DNA of 64,000 bases from CAIVVT01 sp963838205 (lineage in GTDB: Bacteria > Acidobacteriota > Terriglobia > Bryobacterales > Bryobacteraceae). The position numbers were made by a program, and so were the translations under genes. Every line of letters starts with the position of its first letter. Within the stretch, counting starts at the first letter, position 1. Positions 35,011-45,068 of the stretch are shown here, one piece after another. The stretch covers positions 186,001 to 250,000 of the forward strand of contig CAWIQF010000020.1 of NCBI GenBank assembly GCA_963838205.1, written 5' to 3'. The notes beneath the pieces were generated by a model. It was not told where the DNA came from, did not search any database, and saw only the letters and a list, made by a program, of their open reading frames with translations.

Positions 35011-36304
35011 CTACCCGCCGTGACCCTCCAGATAGGTCAAGACCGTCTTTGTGAAATCCTCCTCAACCCGCTCGGTGAAAGGATTCGTCTGGGTCTCGTA
35101 GCCGCCCTCAGAAAAAGCCTTCCGGGTGGGGAGATAACCGAACCAGCCGTTCGCATAGCCGAAATAGAACGTATGAGGATAGGGCGAGCGGCTCCGCACG
35201 TTCATCGAGATCTCGCAGAATAATTCGACCGGGGCTGACCACAGCGCGAGGGCGTCGTTGATGATCACAAAGCGGACCGGGAATCGGATGGTGCCTGACC
35301 CGCCGCTGTCGGCCTGAAGATAGTTGCCCAGGGAATTATCCCAGCCAAAACCCTTGCGGCGAGGGGTCTCGACGAACCTCTCGCCCTCCCGGATGCTGAC
35401 TTCAGCGCTGGCAGGCGGCAGCGACCGGTTGGCGGCCAGGATGCGGTCTCCGAGAAGCACGTTGAACTCCGTGATGTGCGCTGCGCTAAAGTCCTCCTGA
35501 ACCGTGTAGATCGGCGCCAGGTTCCCGGCGGCGCCGTTGACGTATAGCATGGGAGCATCGAACTTCTCCTCGACGTAGCTTTCCACGCCGCCGGGTGCAT
35601 CGCCGCTGATCAGCGTGTTGTGCGGGCCGAGGGCCGTGCCGTGCATCGAGTAGTTGGCGATTAGGGCAATGATAGAACCGTTCGTGCGCTCGAGCCGGAT
35701 CAGTCCGATCTGCCGGTCGGTGGGTCCGTCCGGATTCAGGCCGAGCGAAATCCGTCCATCGACATCGCGCGCGCGGCGGTTGATATTGGCTGCTGAGTAA
35801 CCGGTGCCGAAGGCCAGGCGCGCCGGCGTAAGCTCACTGCGGGCCTTCTTGATGCCGTCAATCAAGGCCCGCTCCACCGAGGCCGTGTATTCCTGGTCCG
35901 GTTCGTGCTTGTACCGCTCGGGCATCATGAGTTTCGCCAACCCGTATGGGCCGACCTCGGGCGCAGAGTGCGTGTGAGTCACGGTCCACCAGACCTGGAT
36001 CGGCTCAATTCCTGTTTCGTTCTTCAGACTGCGCGGTAGCCTCGTCGTATACCGACGGCGCGAACAGGCACAGGTCGGAGGATACCAGGAAGAACTGCGT
36101 GTGCCCATCGTCCATGGCAACGATGCGGTGGTAGAGGCGATCGTGCACGCCAGTGGACTGCCGGGCCGGATAGCCCGCCAGCCATTTGTTGGCAGACGGA
36201 GTTATGTCCACCTTGACAGCCGATGCGGAAAAGTCCACGCCCTGGGCCTGCAGGGCACAGGCCAACAAGATTCCGAGCGAAATGAGTGGTCGAAATCCGA
36301 ACAT
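35011..36304 (-). pseudogene. Neutral/alkaline ceramidase-family protein, frameshifted
   Basis: The N-terminal part from ATG 36304 has a signal peptide (MFGFRPLISLGILLACALQAQG) and the family start KVDITPSANKWLAGYPAR, then HRIVAMDDGHTQFFLVSSDL. The frame breaks near 36035. The C-terminal part continues in the next frame: GIEPIQVWWTVTHTHSAPEVG, with the metal-ligand THTHS, then NYSMHGTALGPHNTLISGDAPGG, running to 35011. Skipping one C in ACCGCG would join the parts as EATRSLKNETG. Pfam 'neutral/alkaline non-lysosomal ceramidase' homologues in acidobacteria may act on lipids or other amides. The usual nucleophile segment GDVSPN is GDAPGG here, so catalysis is uncertain. Confidence 0.75.
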
Positions 36305-36585
36305 GCTCAAGCCTAACACGCAGCACCTCTCCCAGCCCCCCAAAGAGTCAATGTGCTAAAGGGCCCGCCGCGCTCCAGCGCTGCAGCTTTGTGTGGGAGG
36401 CCCAAGGCCGTGCGATGCTGCACGACGTTCTCGCCCCAACCGTTTGTCTCCCGTAGTGGATTGTGGCTGAAGGACTCACGGAGGAATGCTGCACGAATGG
36501 GCAGTCCATTGATTACCGGCAAGCTGAGCTGCCTGTGCGGTTCACTTTCTAATAACATGTACGGGAGTGCAACCAGGAGATCGAA

Positions 36586-38710
36586 GTGGAAATGAATCGC
36601 CGTGAGTTCATCGTCATTCCGGCCGTTGCTGCGGTGGCAGGCTCCCGATTAGCCGTGGACGCGGAGGTTCCGTGGCAGCGGAAGATCCGCCGTCTCGGCC
36701 AACTCAACATGACCGAACACGATCCCGTCGTGTTGAACGTCGAGGAATGGGCGGATTACTGGGCCAGCCTGAAAGTGGATGCCGTCCTGGTGAGCGTCAC
36801 CGGCATACTGGCTTTCTATCAGACCAAGGTGCCATTCCACCGGAAGGGCAAGTTCCTGGGCGATCGCGATTTCTTTGGCGACTGCTGCGCCGCCGCCAAG
36901 AAGCGCGGGCTGCACGTAATCGCACGCATGAGCCCGGACCTGAATTGGGAAGACGCCGTGCAGGCGCATCCGGAGTGGTTCCAGCGCGACGCGCAAGGCA
37001 ATGCCGTGCAGCACAGCGAGGACCGGAGGCTGTTCCGCACCTGCATGTTCTCCACGTACATGACCGATTACATGCCGGCGATCATGCGGGAGATCAACTC
37101 GCTATACGACATCGACGGCTTGTTCACCAACGCCTGGCCGCCGTTGGGGAGCATGCCCGTGTGCCATTGCGACGAGTGCCGGAAGTTGCCCGCGCCGGGG
37201 ACAATCGCCTACTGGGAAAAATTCAACGATCGCACGATCTATTTGTGGAAGCTTTACGATTCCCTCGCCAGGGAGAAGCGGCCGTCGAACTTCTATTTTG
37301 CCAATCTCGGCGGCGGCATCCGTTCCACGGCCAACCTGGTGCAGCTCGGCGAACTCTGCGAGTGGTTCCAGTGCCGATAACCAGGGCCGCGGTGGAGACG
37401 ATACACCGATCTGGGGATGCGCACTGCAAGGCCGCGTCTGCAGCGCCGTCCAGAAGGGCAAGATGGCCACCAACGTCACGGCCGCATGGTCCACTGGCCG
37501 CCCACGCTGGCGCAACGTCTACAAGTCGCAGCAGGAAGAACAGATGTGGCTCAATGAGACCGCTCGCCGCGGGCATGGTCCCGTATCATCACATCATCGG
37601 CGGCGAGAACGGATTGGGCGAGGACCGCCGCTGGCTGGAGCCGGCGCACCAGTACTTCAACTGGATGGCGAAGCACGACGCTCACTTCGTGAATCAAGCA
37701 GTCCATCGCCAATCTGGGCGTCGTGATGGGCCAGCGGACGCAACTGTTCTACAAGCCGCCGCGCGGCTCGCTCATGCCGCAGTACATGGACGGCATGTAC
37801 TACGCCCTGCTCGAAGGCCGCTTCCTTTTCGATTTCGTGCATGAAGAGAAACTGGCGCCGGAGGATCTACGGAAGTACTCGGCCCTGCTTGCTTCCCAAC
37901 ACCGCTCTGCTCAGCGACCAGCAGTGCCGGCAATTGCGCGCCTACGTCGATGGCGGAGGTTCGCTGCTGGCGACCTTCGAGACCAGCCTGTACACCGAAC
38001 GCAACGAACGCCGCGCCGATTTCGGTCTGGCGGACGTCTTCGGCATCCGGAAGGCAGGCGATATCATTGGCACGAACGGTAACGCGTACATGGCGCGCAT
38101 CGAGAAGCAGCATCCGATTCTCAATGGCTTTGCCGGCACGAACTGGATCCCCGGTGCGGAGAACCGGGTACCCGTCGCGCCGATCGAGGGGCCGATCCTG
38201 ACCGTGGTGCCTGGCTTCGTGGCTTACCCTCCGGAATTGTCCTATCCGCTGCAGTCGCGGACGAACGAACCGGCGGTCGTCGTGCGGGAAAAGGGCAAGA
38301 GCCGGCTGATGTACTTCCCGGGCGACATCGAGCGGACGATGTGGCAGTCCGGCCATACCGATTTGGCACGGCTCCTGCAAAACTCCATCCGCTGGGTCGC
38401 GGGTGCGAATCCACCGGTCACGATCGAAGGCCAAGGCGTGATCGAATCATTCGCGTGGGAGACTCAGGCTGGCTTCGCCGTCCACGTCCTGAATTACACG
38501 AATCCGGCCATGCACCGCGGCTGGATCCGGGAGTTCTATCCGATCGGTGCACAGAAAGTACGAATGACACTGCCGGCAGGGAGACTCGTCACCCGCGTCG
38601 AACTGCTGCGAGCCGAAACGGACATCCCGTTTCACATCGCGGGCGCAACGATTGAATTCACTATTCCCGGGGTCTTGGATTACGAAGTGGCGGCGATGTA
38701 CTCCATCTGA
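36586..38710 (+). pseudogene. GHL6-type glycoside hydrolase with trimerisation-like domain, four frameshifts
   Basis: A roughly 700-residue secreted protein read in pieces. Start GTG 36586 has AGGAG six bases upstream; the signal is MEMNRREFIVIPAVAAVAG. The first piece (to 37375) matches hypothetical glycosyl hydrolase 6: LNVEEWADYWASLKVDAVLV, KKRGLHVIARMSPDLNW, IDGLFTNAWPPLG and a CHCDECRK knuckle. Later pieces give AAGMVPYHHIIGGENGLGED, then FYKPPRGSLMPQYMDGMY, then a beta-galactosidase trimerisation-like domain (LLPNTALLSDQQCRQLRAYV) and a C-terminal beta domain. Each break (near 37375, 37560, 37695 and 37890) needs removal of one base. Either a decayed gene or local sequence error. Confidence 0.75.
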
Positions 38711-38808
38711 AAGTGCGGTTCTTCCGGACTTGTCGTGCCCCGCGAACCCTATCTCCGGACGCAGGATCGACCCTCTCAGAAAGGAACTTGGCCGTTCGCC
38801 CACAGAGT

Positions 38809-38894
38809 GGAACAACTGGAACAGGTTCTCCGCAGCTTGCCACAGGGAAAAGTCTTCGTGTTGAGGGTTGCGTGCTGGCTGTTCCAGTTGTTCC
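38809..38894. repeat. 16-bp perfect inverted repeat, 54-bp spacer
   Basis: GGAACAACTGGAACAG at 38809-38824 and CTGTTCCAGTTGTTCC at 38879-38894 are exact inverses. The arms are AT-richer than the flanks. It could be a small non-autonomous element or a recombination/regulatory site. Confidence 0.75.
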
Positions 38895-39082
38895 GCAAGC
38901 CAAGTAAGACACGCCCGGGTCCGGCGCGACCTGCGCTTCGCAGAGCAGTCGGCCTGGCGTGTGCGGCCAATGCCGGGGTAGAGCAAGGCCGCCCGGCTAG
39001 CTGGCAGGCCGGCGCGGGGTGGGACATGTCCCGGCTTTGTCCCCACTGCGAAGGGAAAGAAGCAAACTTCTGAAAGATCTTC

Positions 39083-39107
39083 CGACCCCTCCAGGAGGGA
39101 GGGGTCG
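39083..39107. terminator. Strong GC hairpin
   Basis: CGACCCCTCC (39083-39092) pairs with GGAGGGGTCG (39098-39107) around a 5-base loop. No T run follows, so termination is uncertain. Confidence 0.4.
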
Positions 39108-39412
39108 AGACCAAAGAAAGCAGACGAACACACGCGAACGAGAACGGTAACGTTGGTGAACTTCCGCCCGGCTTGGGGCCCGCTCCGCTCCGCCCCGACC
39201 GAATCTCAGATGCGGGCGAAGGCAGATCCCGAGGCACGAACCGGCATCCCTTCACTGTCAACGATATACTCTCTATCGAACTGGTACAAGACCCGGTCCG
39301 GCCAGATTCGTGATTCCGCAATCGCACAACATCCAGGACCATGCGTGCTAAGAACATCATGGTGATGTGTGACGCGGTACAGAAGAGCCACATGCGAGCG
39401 AGGAGCTAGGTC

Positions 39413-40417
39413 ATGTCAACCGCAGTGATGAGTGGACTCGCATTGACGCTGGTAGCGGGCCTTCTTTCGGGCAACTGCATGTTGCCGATGAAGTTCGCCA
39501 AACGGTGGCAATGGGAGAATCTGTGGCTTGTGTTCAGCATAGTCTCGCTGCTGATCATGCCATGGGGGCTGGCATTGCTACTGGCGGGGAACCTGGGCGA
39601 GATTTACACCGGACTGAGGCCGGAGCAGTTGCTGCTGCCGTTTCTCCTGGGCGCTGGATGGGGCGTGGCGCAGGTGTTGTTCGGTCTGTCGATTGCGCGG
39701 CTTGGGCAGGCACTGGGCTACGCGATCATCATTGGACTCGGATCCTTGGGTGGCACGCTGGTCCCGTTGTTCTTCAAAAATCGAGAGGTCCTCGGCACAT
39801 CGAATGGCGCGCTGATTCTGTTGGGACTTGGCGTTATGGCGGCCGGCATCGTGGTTTCAGCGCGAGCGGGCGAACAGCGTGAACAGGGGCAGAAGAGAGA
39901 GACAGGCAGCGGTTACACCATGGCGCTGGCAATAGCCATACTCTGCGGGATTCTGGCTCCGATGATCAACTACTCTTTCGCCTTTGGACAGGACATCGCG
40001 GAGCGCGCTGTGAAGATGGGCATATCGCCGGTGCGGGCGAGTTATGCCGTGTGGCCGGTTACGCTCGCCGGGGGCATGCTGCCAAACCTCGCTTACTGCG
40101 TGTACCTTCTGTCCACTAAGAAGACGTGGAAAGTGTTTCGCAGCCCCTGGTTGCCGGACGCCGGGCTGGCAACGCTGATGGCCGTCTTGTGGATGGGCGC
40201 AATGGCAGTGTACAGCGTGGCTTCGGTTTACCTTGGCAGGCTCGGTACTTCAGTCGGCTGGGGCTTGTTCCAGATCTTCATGATCATGACAGCGAGTGTT
40301 GGGGGTGTGGTCACGGGAGAATGGACGACGGCGCCGAAAAGCGCGCGGCGGGCCCTGTATGTTGGGTTGGCCCTTCTAACTGTGGCTACGGTAATGCTTG
40401 CCGCAGGGAATAGCTGA
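39413..40417 (+). CDS. RhaT-like sugar/proton symporter
   Basis: A 334-residue inner-membrane protein with about ten hydrophobic segments. It resembles the L-rhamnose/H+ symporter RhaT: an N-terminal GLLSGNCMLPMKFAKRWQWENLWLV, GAGWGVAQVLFGLSIARLGQALGYAI, and a middle MALAIAILCGILAPMINYSF. The ATG at 39413 has AGGAG with 7-base spacing. Its substrate is probably a monosaccharide; rhamnose is suggested by similarity only. It stands among glycan-degrading genes, which fits uptake of released sugars. It seems intact. Confidence 0.8.
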   Translation: MSTAVMSGLALTLVAGLLSGNCMLPMKFAKRWQWENLWLVFSIVSLLIMPWGLALLLAGNLGEIYTGLRPEQLLLPFLLGAGWGVAQVLFGLSIARLGQALGYAIIIGLGSLGGTLVPLFFKNREVLGTSNGALILLGLGVMAAGIVVSARAGEQREQGQKRETGSGYTMALAIAILCGILAPMINYSFAFGQDIAERAVKMGISPVRASYAVWPVTLAGGMLPNLAYCVYLLSTKKTWKVFRSPWLPDAGLATLMAVLWMGAMAVYSVASVYLGRLGTSVGWGLFQIFMIMTASVGGVVTGEWTTAPKSARRALYVGLALLTVATVMLAAGNS

Positions 40418-40566
40418 GTCTGATGGTTCTAAAGCAAGGGCACAGGGACGTTCTGAAAGTCGGGGACTGGCATGTGAATACCCTGAGTCCTCAAGTCTAT
40501 GCCCTTGTGCTCGTGTTTCGCGCACACCGCTGACTCGATCGCTATGACCTTTCGCGCTGAGTAGGG

Positions 40567-40785
40567 TTACGACTTCCCCTTCGCGGCCTTGACCGCTGCC
40601 CAACGCTTCTTGGACGCCTCAGCCATCGCTTTTCTGCCTGCCGCACTGATCTTGCGCTTCGATTTGGCAGGTGCGGTGGCTGGCGCTGATGGTTCGGATT
40701 TGCCCCGTATCTTTGCCCATCGCCGCTGTTGGGCTTCCTTCATCCTGCGTCGGGTCTCGACGGAGAGTTTCCAGCGCTTTGGCAA
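40567..40785 (-). CDS. Small basic protein with two SxxxRxxMxxAxxxRW repeats
   Basis: A 72-residue, Lys/Arg-rich protein. Two related segments, LSVETRRRMKEAQQRRWAKI and ISAAGRKAMAEASKKRWAAV, are joined by an Ala/Pro/Ser/Lys linker. The repeat resembles NUMOD3-like DNA-binding motifs and small AT-hook-like proteins seen in acidobacteria. DNA binding is inferred from charge and motif. No partner gene is evident. Confidence 0.6.
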   Translation of the reverse strand: MPKRWKLSVETRRRMKEAQQRRWAKIRGKSEPSAPATAPAKSKRKISAAGRKAMAEASKKRWAAVKAAKGKS

Positions 40786-40927
40786 AGTGCCATCCGCTGT
40801 GGCAGCGGTCTTTACGGGGCCACCTGATCGGCCCGGCTTTTTTAGACCAGGCCCAACGTTACTCCTCGGCCGGTTGACGTTGCCCGGGCCACGTATTCCC
40901 CGACTCCGAAAATGACCTGCGTCCGTC

Positions 40928-41966
40928 TCAGCCCACCTGGGTCCGAAGCTGCTTCAGCAGCCCCAGCGTCTCCGGCAGGAAGACGCCGTTGCGGTCCACG
41001 TCGATGTTGAAGGTGACCGGCACGCGGAACCGGCGGGCCGTTCGGACGTAGAGCGACAGACTCATCCAGCCGGAAGCGGGCGGGGACCAGCGGCTCGTTG
41101 TACTGGGTGTGGACCCAAGCGAAGTTGTCGAGGCAGACCCAGCGGTGCGCCTGCAGACCGTCGGGCGTGAACTGCGCCGCGGGCACGGCGATCAGGTCTT
41201 GGGCTTCGCCCCACTCGTAGTCCTGGTGGTCAGTGTAGAGGTAGTAGCGCATCATGCCCGCGTTCAGCGTGACGAGGCGATCGGCGTAGCCTGCCTTGGC
41301 AGTCTCGACCCACTCGTTCCAGGGGAAGCGGAAGTCGTCCGGGATGGTCGATTTGCCGTAGCGCGCGCCGTGCGTATCGACCGAGTAGCAGCTGTCGAAC
41401 CACCAGGCTTTGATCAGGTCTCCTTGGCGTTCGCCGAGTTCACGAATGATCGCGAGCAGGTTGGCCACGAAGCGGCTCTTGTCCGGCTCGTGATAGCCGA
41501 CGGCCAGCTCCCAGGCGGGGTCGTCGCCGTGGTTGCAGGAGTGGTTGTAGTACAGGATCAGGTGAATGCCGCGCCGGCGCAGGGCGCGGGCGAGTTCGCC
41601 GATCATGTCGCGCTTGTTGGTGCGGCTCGGCAGGATGCGCTCGATGGCGTCACACGGTCCGGCGAGCCACTGCAGCGCGTGGCACGAGGTGAAGATCAGG
41701 TAGCTCGCGCCGCTGGAGGCGATGAGGTCGGCGAAGCGCTCGACGTCGAACTTGGCCACCGTCTCGGGGAAAGGCCGCCAATCGGCGGGGTGAATCGTCT
41801 GCGACAACGCGGTCCAGTGCGTTGAGATGCCGAAGGGGCAGGCCGCGAACCAGCTGGCGTCGGGGCGCTGGTAGGGTTTCGCGCCGAGTTCCACGGCTTG
41901 CATAGCAGAACCGGCGAGTGCGGCTGAAGCGGACAAGGTAAAGGTGCGGCGGGTGTATGGGTGCAT
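40928..41966 (-). pseudogene. GH29-like alpha-L-fucosidase, frameshifted near the C-terminus
   Basis: Starts at ATG 41966 with a Tat-like signal (TRRTFTLSASAALAG). GH29-like features are FGISTHWTALSQ, SGASYLIFTSCHALQW, IHLILYYNHSCNHGDD and WWFDSCYS, where the aspartate matches the GH29 nucleophile position. The frame is lost near 41060 and the rest reads in the next frame as YVRTARRFRVPVTFNIDVDR to a stop at 40928. Removing one G near 41066 would restore the join. Predicted to release fucose or a related sugar; neighbours include sulfatases, which suit sulfated, fucose-containing glycans. The break may be real decay or an error. Confidence 0.7.
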
Positions 41967-42205
41967 TGGTTCACCTCCAGTGGCGGAGTTGACCGGGATT
42001 TACATTATCGGTTCTCCCGGACTGCTCATTGTGTTCCGAACGGCCTTTTTCGGATCCAGAATCGCAGGGTTTCAGCTCCGAGAATCTCCGCCCACTCACT
42101 CTGGAGCACTTTTCCACAGCCGCCCTACCTTCAGGAGAGGCAAGTCTCGTCCCGACAGCGAGTTCCATTGACACTTCCCCTTCCTCTCGTCTCCTTTGTT
42201 CAATT

Positions 42206-42430
42206 TTACAGCACACAGTCCCCGCTCCATCCAGTCGTGGGTAGCACCGCAATGCGACACACCATCGCACTGAACAGCCGCCTTGTCAGATGGCTCTCGG
42301 CCAGCATCAGCCAGTAGTACCGGCCGTGCTTGACCAGCCTCCCGCCCATCTTCACCAACCGCTGCTGCAGGTTGGTCAGGGACCCCTTCTCGATCTGCTT
42401 CGGCAGCACCAGCCGTCGCCACAGGTTCCG
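42206..42430 (-). pseudogene. IS1380-family transposase C-terminal remnant
   Basis: The reading frame carries NLWRRLVLPKQIEKGSLTNL, QQRLVKMGGRLVKHGRYYWL and LAESHLTRRLFSAMVCRIA, the conserved C-terminus of IS1380-type transposases. Everything upstream of NLWRR, including the DDE domain, is missing. It abuts a STAND NTPase remnant on the opposite strand. Confidence 0.75.
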
Positions 42431-42464
42431 GAAGGTCGCCCATATCGTGCTGCTCCACATGTTC

Positions 42465-42680
42465 GGCCAGGGAACACCCAATCCTGGCCTCATTGGCGAG
42501 CTCGTAAAGGACCTCACCACTCGGCCGGATTCGCTCCACTTGGCGGTTGCGATGATCGTCGCACGGGAGCGCCGCCCGGTCAGTTTCGGTCTCCTTATCG
42601 ACCAGTTTGAAGAGCTCTTCACAATCTGTGATGATCAAGACTCTCGCTCCGCGTTCATAGACAACCTAGTCCACGCAGTT
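42465..42680 (+). pseudogene. STAND-type NTPase fragment (Walker B region)
   Basis: Residues read PGLIGELVKDLTTRPDSLHL and FGLLIDQFEELFTICDDQDS, then FIDNLVHAV. The hydrophobic strand followed by DQFEELFT is the Walker B signature of bacterial nSTAND1 proteins, which are often defence or signalling ATPases. The Walker A part and the effector and repeat domains are absent. The 5' side is cut by the IS1380 remnant, suggesting insertion followed by deletion. Confidence 0.6.
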
Positions 42681-42797
42681 ACGGTTGCCCCCCCATATAT
42701 CTGTCGCCCGACCACATGCGTGAACTTCTCTGCGCACGACCCCTTCCCAACGGCGGATTCACAGAGGTTTACTGGTAAAGCCGCCATCGAGTTCGAG

Positions 42798-43160
42798 ATG
42801 AACAACCAACACGAACCCGAGACGATCAAAATCGTTGTGGAGGAGGTGAGCGACGGCTTTCGCATCTTCCACACGAACTTCGAGTTGACCACCCTGGAGG
42901 GGCAGCAGGTTTCACGCCACGAAGTCTCCACGGACGGAGAATTTGCGCCCATCGCCACCGAGGTTGTTCAGATCCCGGGCGTCGAAACCGTCATCCTCCG
43001 CCCCTACGGGATCGGGACCCACAAGGCCATGGCGTTCGACTGGGAGGACATCAGCCCCGCCGCGAAGGAGGTTTTGCTCTGGGTGGGGAAGACGTTCGGG
43101 GTTGACCAGAAACCGAAGCCAAACAGGCCGAAATGCAGGGTGGTCCAGGCAGAGGCGTGA
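42798..43160 (+). CDS. Hypothetical protein with a weak Nfu N-domain resemblance
   Basis: A 120-residue acidic protein if started at ATG 42798 (MNNQHEPETIKIVVEE). The frame is open upstream through the STAND fragment, so the true start is uncertain. The segment VVQIPGVETVILRPYGIGTH followed by FDWEDISP recalls the N-terminal domain of Nfu/NifU-like scaffold proteins (IPGV...FDW), but the match is short. Without a search the function must be called unknown. It is flanked by mobile-element debris. Confidence 0.45.
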   Translation: MNNQHEPETIKIVVEEVSDGFRIFHTNFELTTLEGQQVSRHEVSTDGEFAPIATEVVQIPGVETVILRPYGIGTHKAMAFDWEDISPAAKEVLLWVGKTFGVDQKPKPNRPKCRVVQAEA

Positions 43161-43770
43161 TGAATGTGGTGGGGAAACAGAAGGCAGAGTGAATTTCTGA
43201 CACCCAGCGAAGTTGTCTCCACCTTCAACGAAGGAGTTGAGGCGCTATTCAATCCGGCGCGCTACGTCTCCGGGTTTCACTGCGGACTGAACGCGCTCAA
43301 ATTGCTCGCCCCTCTGCCCCCAGCTACGGTTTGGCGGCGGCGTCATACCCGGCCTCCGTGCCGACGTGGTCCTTTTCTGGTGCGCGCTACGACGATCTGT
43401 GACGTAGGCACCGGGGCTTCGGCGAACTGATTACCCAGCACCCGAGTGATACGCGGCGCGGTCTTGCAACGCCCTTTGCTCCTCAGTGAATTGAGTTCAA
43501 GGAGCAACCCTTGAGGGAGCGCGATCCCTTGTAGTTTCCGAACTTGTCGAAGGCGATGACCCGTGACGGTCCAAAACTATTGTTCCTCCCAAAAGCGAGG
43601 TATAGGCAAATCCTTTCCTCTCCACTAGTGGCTCGTCCCAGTGATTACTTTAGCAGCAATTCGGCGTTTGGGAGTGGTGTAGGTCCAGCGGATGGGCCGC
43701 GCGCGCTTGGCATAACATAATCCGCGACTGCGCATAATTGCGGTTATGTACACGTGCACATAATCGCAAG
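43161..43770. other. 610-bp gap, no gene recognised
   Basis: Short frames here lack family features. The right end (43716-43767) holds a cluster of CATAAT-type sites. Confidence 0.5.
43716..43767. repeat. Cluster of CATAAT(n)CG sites, three direct and one inverted
   Basis: CATAATCCGC (43716-43725), CATAATTGCG (43733-43742) and CATAATCGC (43759-43767) point one way; GCGGTTATG (43740-43748) is the inverse form. The last two flank a near-palindrome TTATGTACACGTGCACATAA at 43744-43763. It looks like a recombinase-binding region next to the IS66 remnant. Confidence 0.6.
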
Positions 43771-43971
43771 AACTACCTGTTTTGTGGCTCCGATTCCGGC
43801 GGCGAGCGCGCCGCCGCTATCTATAGCTTGATCGGATCGGCCAAACTCAACGGCCTTGATCCCGAAGCCTACCTGCGCGACGTCCTCACGCGCATCGCCG
43901 ACCACCCCGTCAACCGCATCGCCGAACTGCTGCCCTGGAACACGGCGCCCCACTCATCCACCCCTTCGTAA
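43771..43971 (+). pseudogene. IS66-family transposase (TnpC) C-terminal remnant
   Basis: The frame reads FCGSDSGGERAAAIYSLIGS, then LNGLDPEAYLRDVLTRIADH and VNRIAELLPWNT, the conserved C-terminal tail of IS66 TnpC. About 450 upstream residues are missing. A 12-bp hairpin begins at its stop codon. Confidence 0.85.
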
Positions 43972-44000
43972 GTGTCCACTTAACCGCCAAGTGGACACTT
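43970..44000 (+). terminator. 12-bp perfect hairpin at the IS66 remnant stop
   Basis: AAGTGTCCACTT (43970-43981) pairs with AAGTGGACACTT (43989-44000) around AACCGCC. It begins inside the stop codon. It could be an IS-end structure or a terminator without a T run. Confidence 0.5.
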
Positions 44001-44241
44001 GCCGGATCCGCATCAGGCTCCCTTGACGGCCAAGTCGCCCAATCGACAACTCACGCTCATCCCCGACCAGATGTCAAAACGGCCATACTCGGACGCTTAC
44101 CCATGGTGTGCGCACTCGCTGTTGGATAGGGATTCGAATTGCGCTGGCGCAATCCGAGATCCAACGGCGCGTGGTCGTATCTGACACCCCCAAGATTCCG
44201 CGTATCAACGGCATCTTCTCCGACGAGTGGGTACAATAGCC

Positions 44242-44787
44242 ATGACCTGCATCGCAGCCATTCGCACAACCAACTCCATTCTCATGGGCGGCGACAGCGC
44301 CGCCACTCACGCCGAACCATCAATCAGCATTGTTGCAAACGGAAAGGTGTGTGTGAATGGGGATTACTTGTTCGGCGTAACCGGACATCCCGGCCTTTTG
44401 GAACGCCTTCAGTATTGGAGTAACCCACCAACCGAGACCGATGATACATCGTGGGATGAATTCATGATCCGGATCTTCAGGCCGATGGTGTTCTCCATCA
44501 TTGCGTCTGAGATCCCGAAGGGATCGACGGTTCTGATCGGCACGAGAGGAGGAGGTATCTATACTCTTCACCCAGACAAACTGTTGTCCCAATCACACGA
44601 ACCGTTCATGGCAATTGGCTCTGGCGAAAAGTGGGCACTGGGGTCATTGTATTCGACATCCGGCAACCCGCAACGGCGGTTATTGAAGGCAGTGAAGGCG
44701 GCAGCATACTTCAGTCCATTTGTCAGATCACCCTTTGTCATTGTTGGACTCACGACAAGTGGCAACAACGGATCCAAGGCCAAATGA
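44242..44787 (+). CDS. Proteasome-like N-terminal-threonine (Ntn) hydrolase
   Basis: A 181-residue protein beginning M-T-C-I-A-A-I. If the initiator Met is removed, Thr becomes residue 1 and the conserved aspartate in MGGDSA falls exactly at position 17; a lysine sits at 34 in ANGKV, next to the usual K33. These are the catalytic T1, D17 and K33 positions of proteasome beta and HslV subunits. TRGGGIYTL and AIGSGEKWALGSLYS resemble the later glycine-rich strands of the fold. Unlike HslV there is no hslU next to it. The next gene overlaps by 4 bp (ATGA), so both are translationally coupled. A TACAAT lies only four bases before the ATG, which could mean a leaderless message. The start at 44227 would bury the Thr and is rejected. 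Confidence 0.75.
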   Translation: MTCIAAIRTTNSILMGGDSAATHAEPSISIVANGKVCVNGDYLFGVTGHPGLLERLQYWSNPPTETDDTSWDEFMIRIFRPMVFSIIASEIPKGSTVLIGTRGGGIYTLHPDKLLSQSHEPFMAIGSGEKWALGSLYSTSGNPQRRLLKAVKAAAYFSPFVRSPFVIVGLTTSGNNGSKAK

Positions 44788-45068
44788 GTCCCACCAATTC
44801 TGCTGGCAAATTGGGAGTGCTGCTTGTCAACACCACTAATCGCCCCGCATTCATGTCACGGGTCATATTATCGGGTGAGCAACTTCAGGACGCGCTGCCG
44901 CCAGGAGCTGTAATAGAAGCCCTCGACCAGTCGCCACTTAGTGGCTTCATGTACGCCGCCATGACACAACTTTGCCCGGCAGGTTCAGAGGACACGCCGG
45001 ACTCAGAGATTGCACTTGCCTTGGCCGCGCTCGCTTCCACAGTGCCTCCAACCCCTTCGCAGACCCTA

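Larger units (their letters stand above)
38711..39412. other. 702-bp gap without a gene; two strong inverted repeats
   Basis: Contains a 16-bp perfect inverted repeat at 38809-38824 and 38879-38894 and a 10-bp stem hairpin at 39083-39107. No frame shows recognisable protein features. Confidence 0.6.

Noticed and set aside
38711..39412. Frames of 110-230 codons in the gap before the RhaT-like gene
   Set aside because: Compositionally odd, no signal, no family motif, and they cross both inverted repeats.
43999..44184. Possible small gene before the Thr peptidase
   Set aside because: A 61-codon frame without ribosome site, family match or signal; judged chance.
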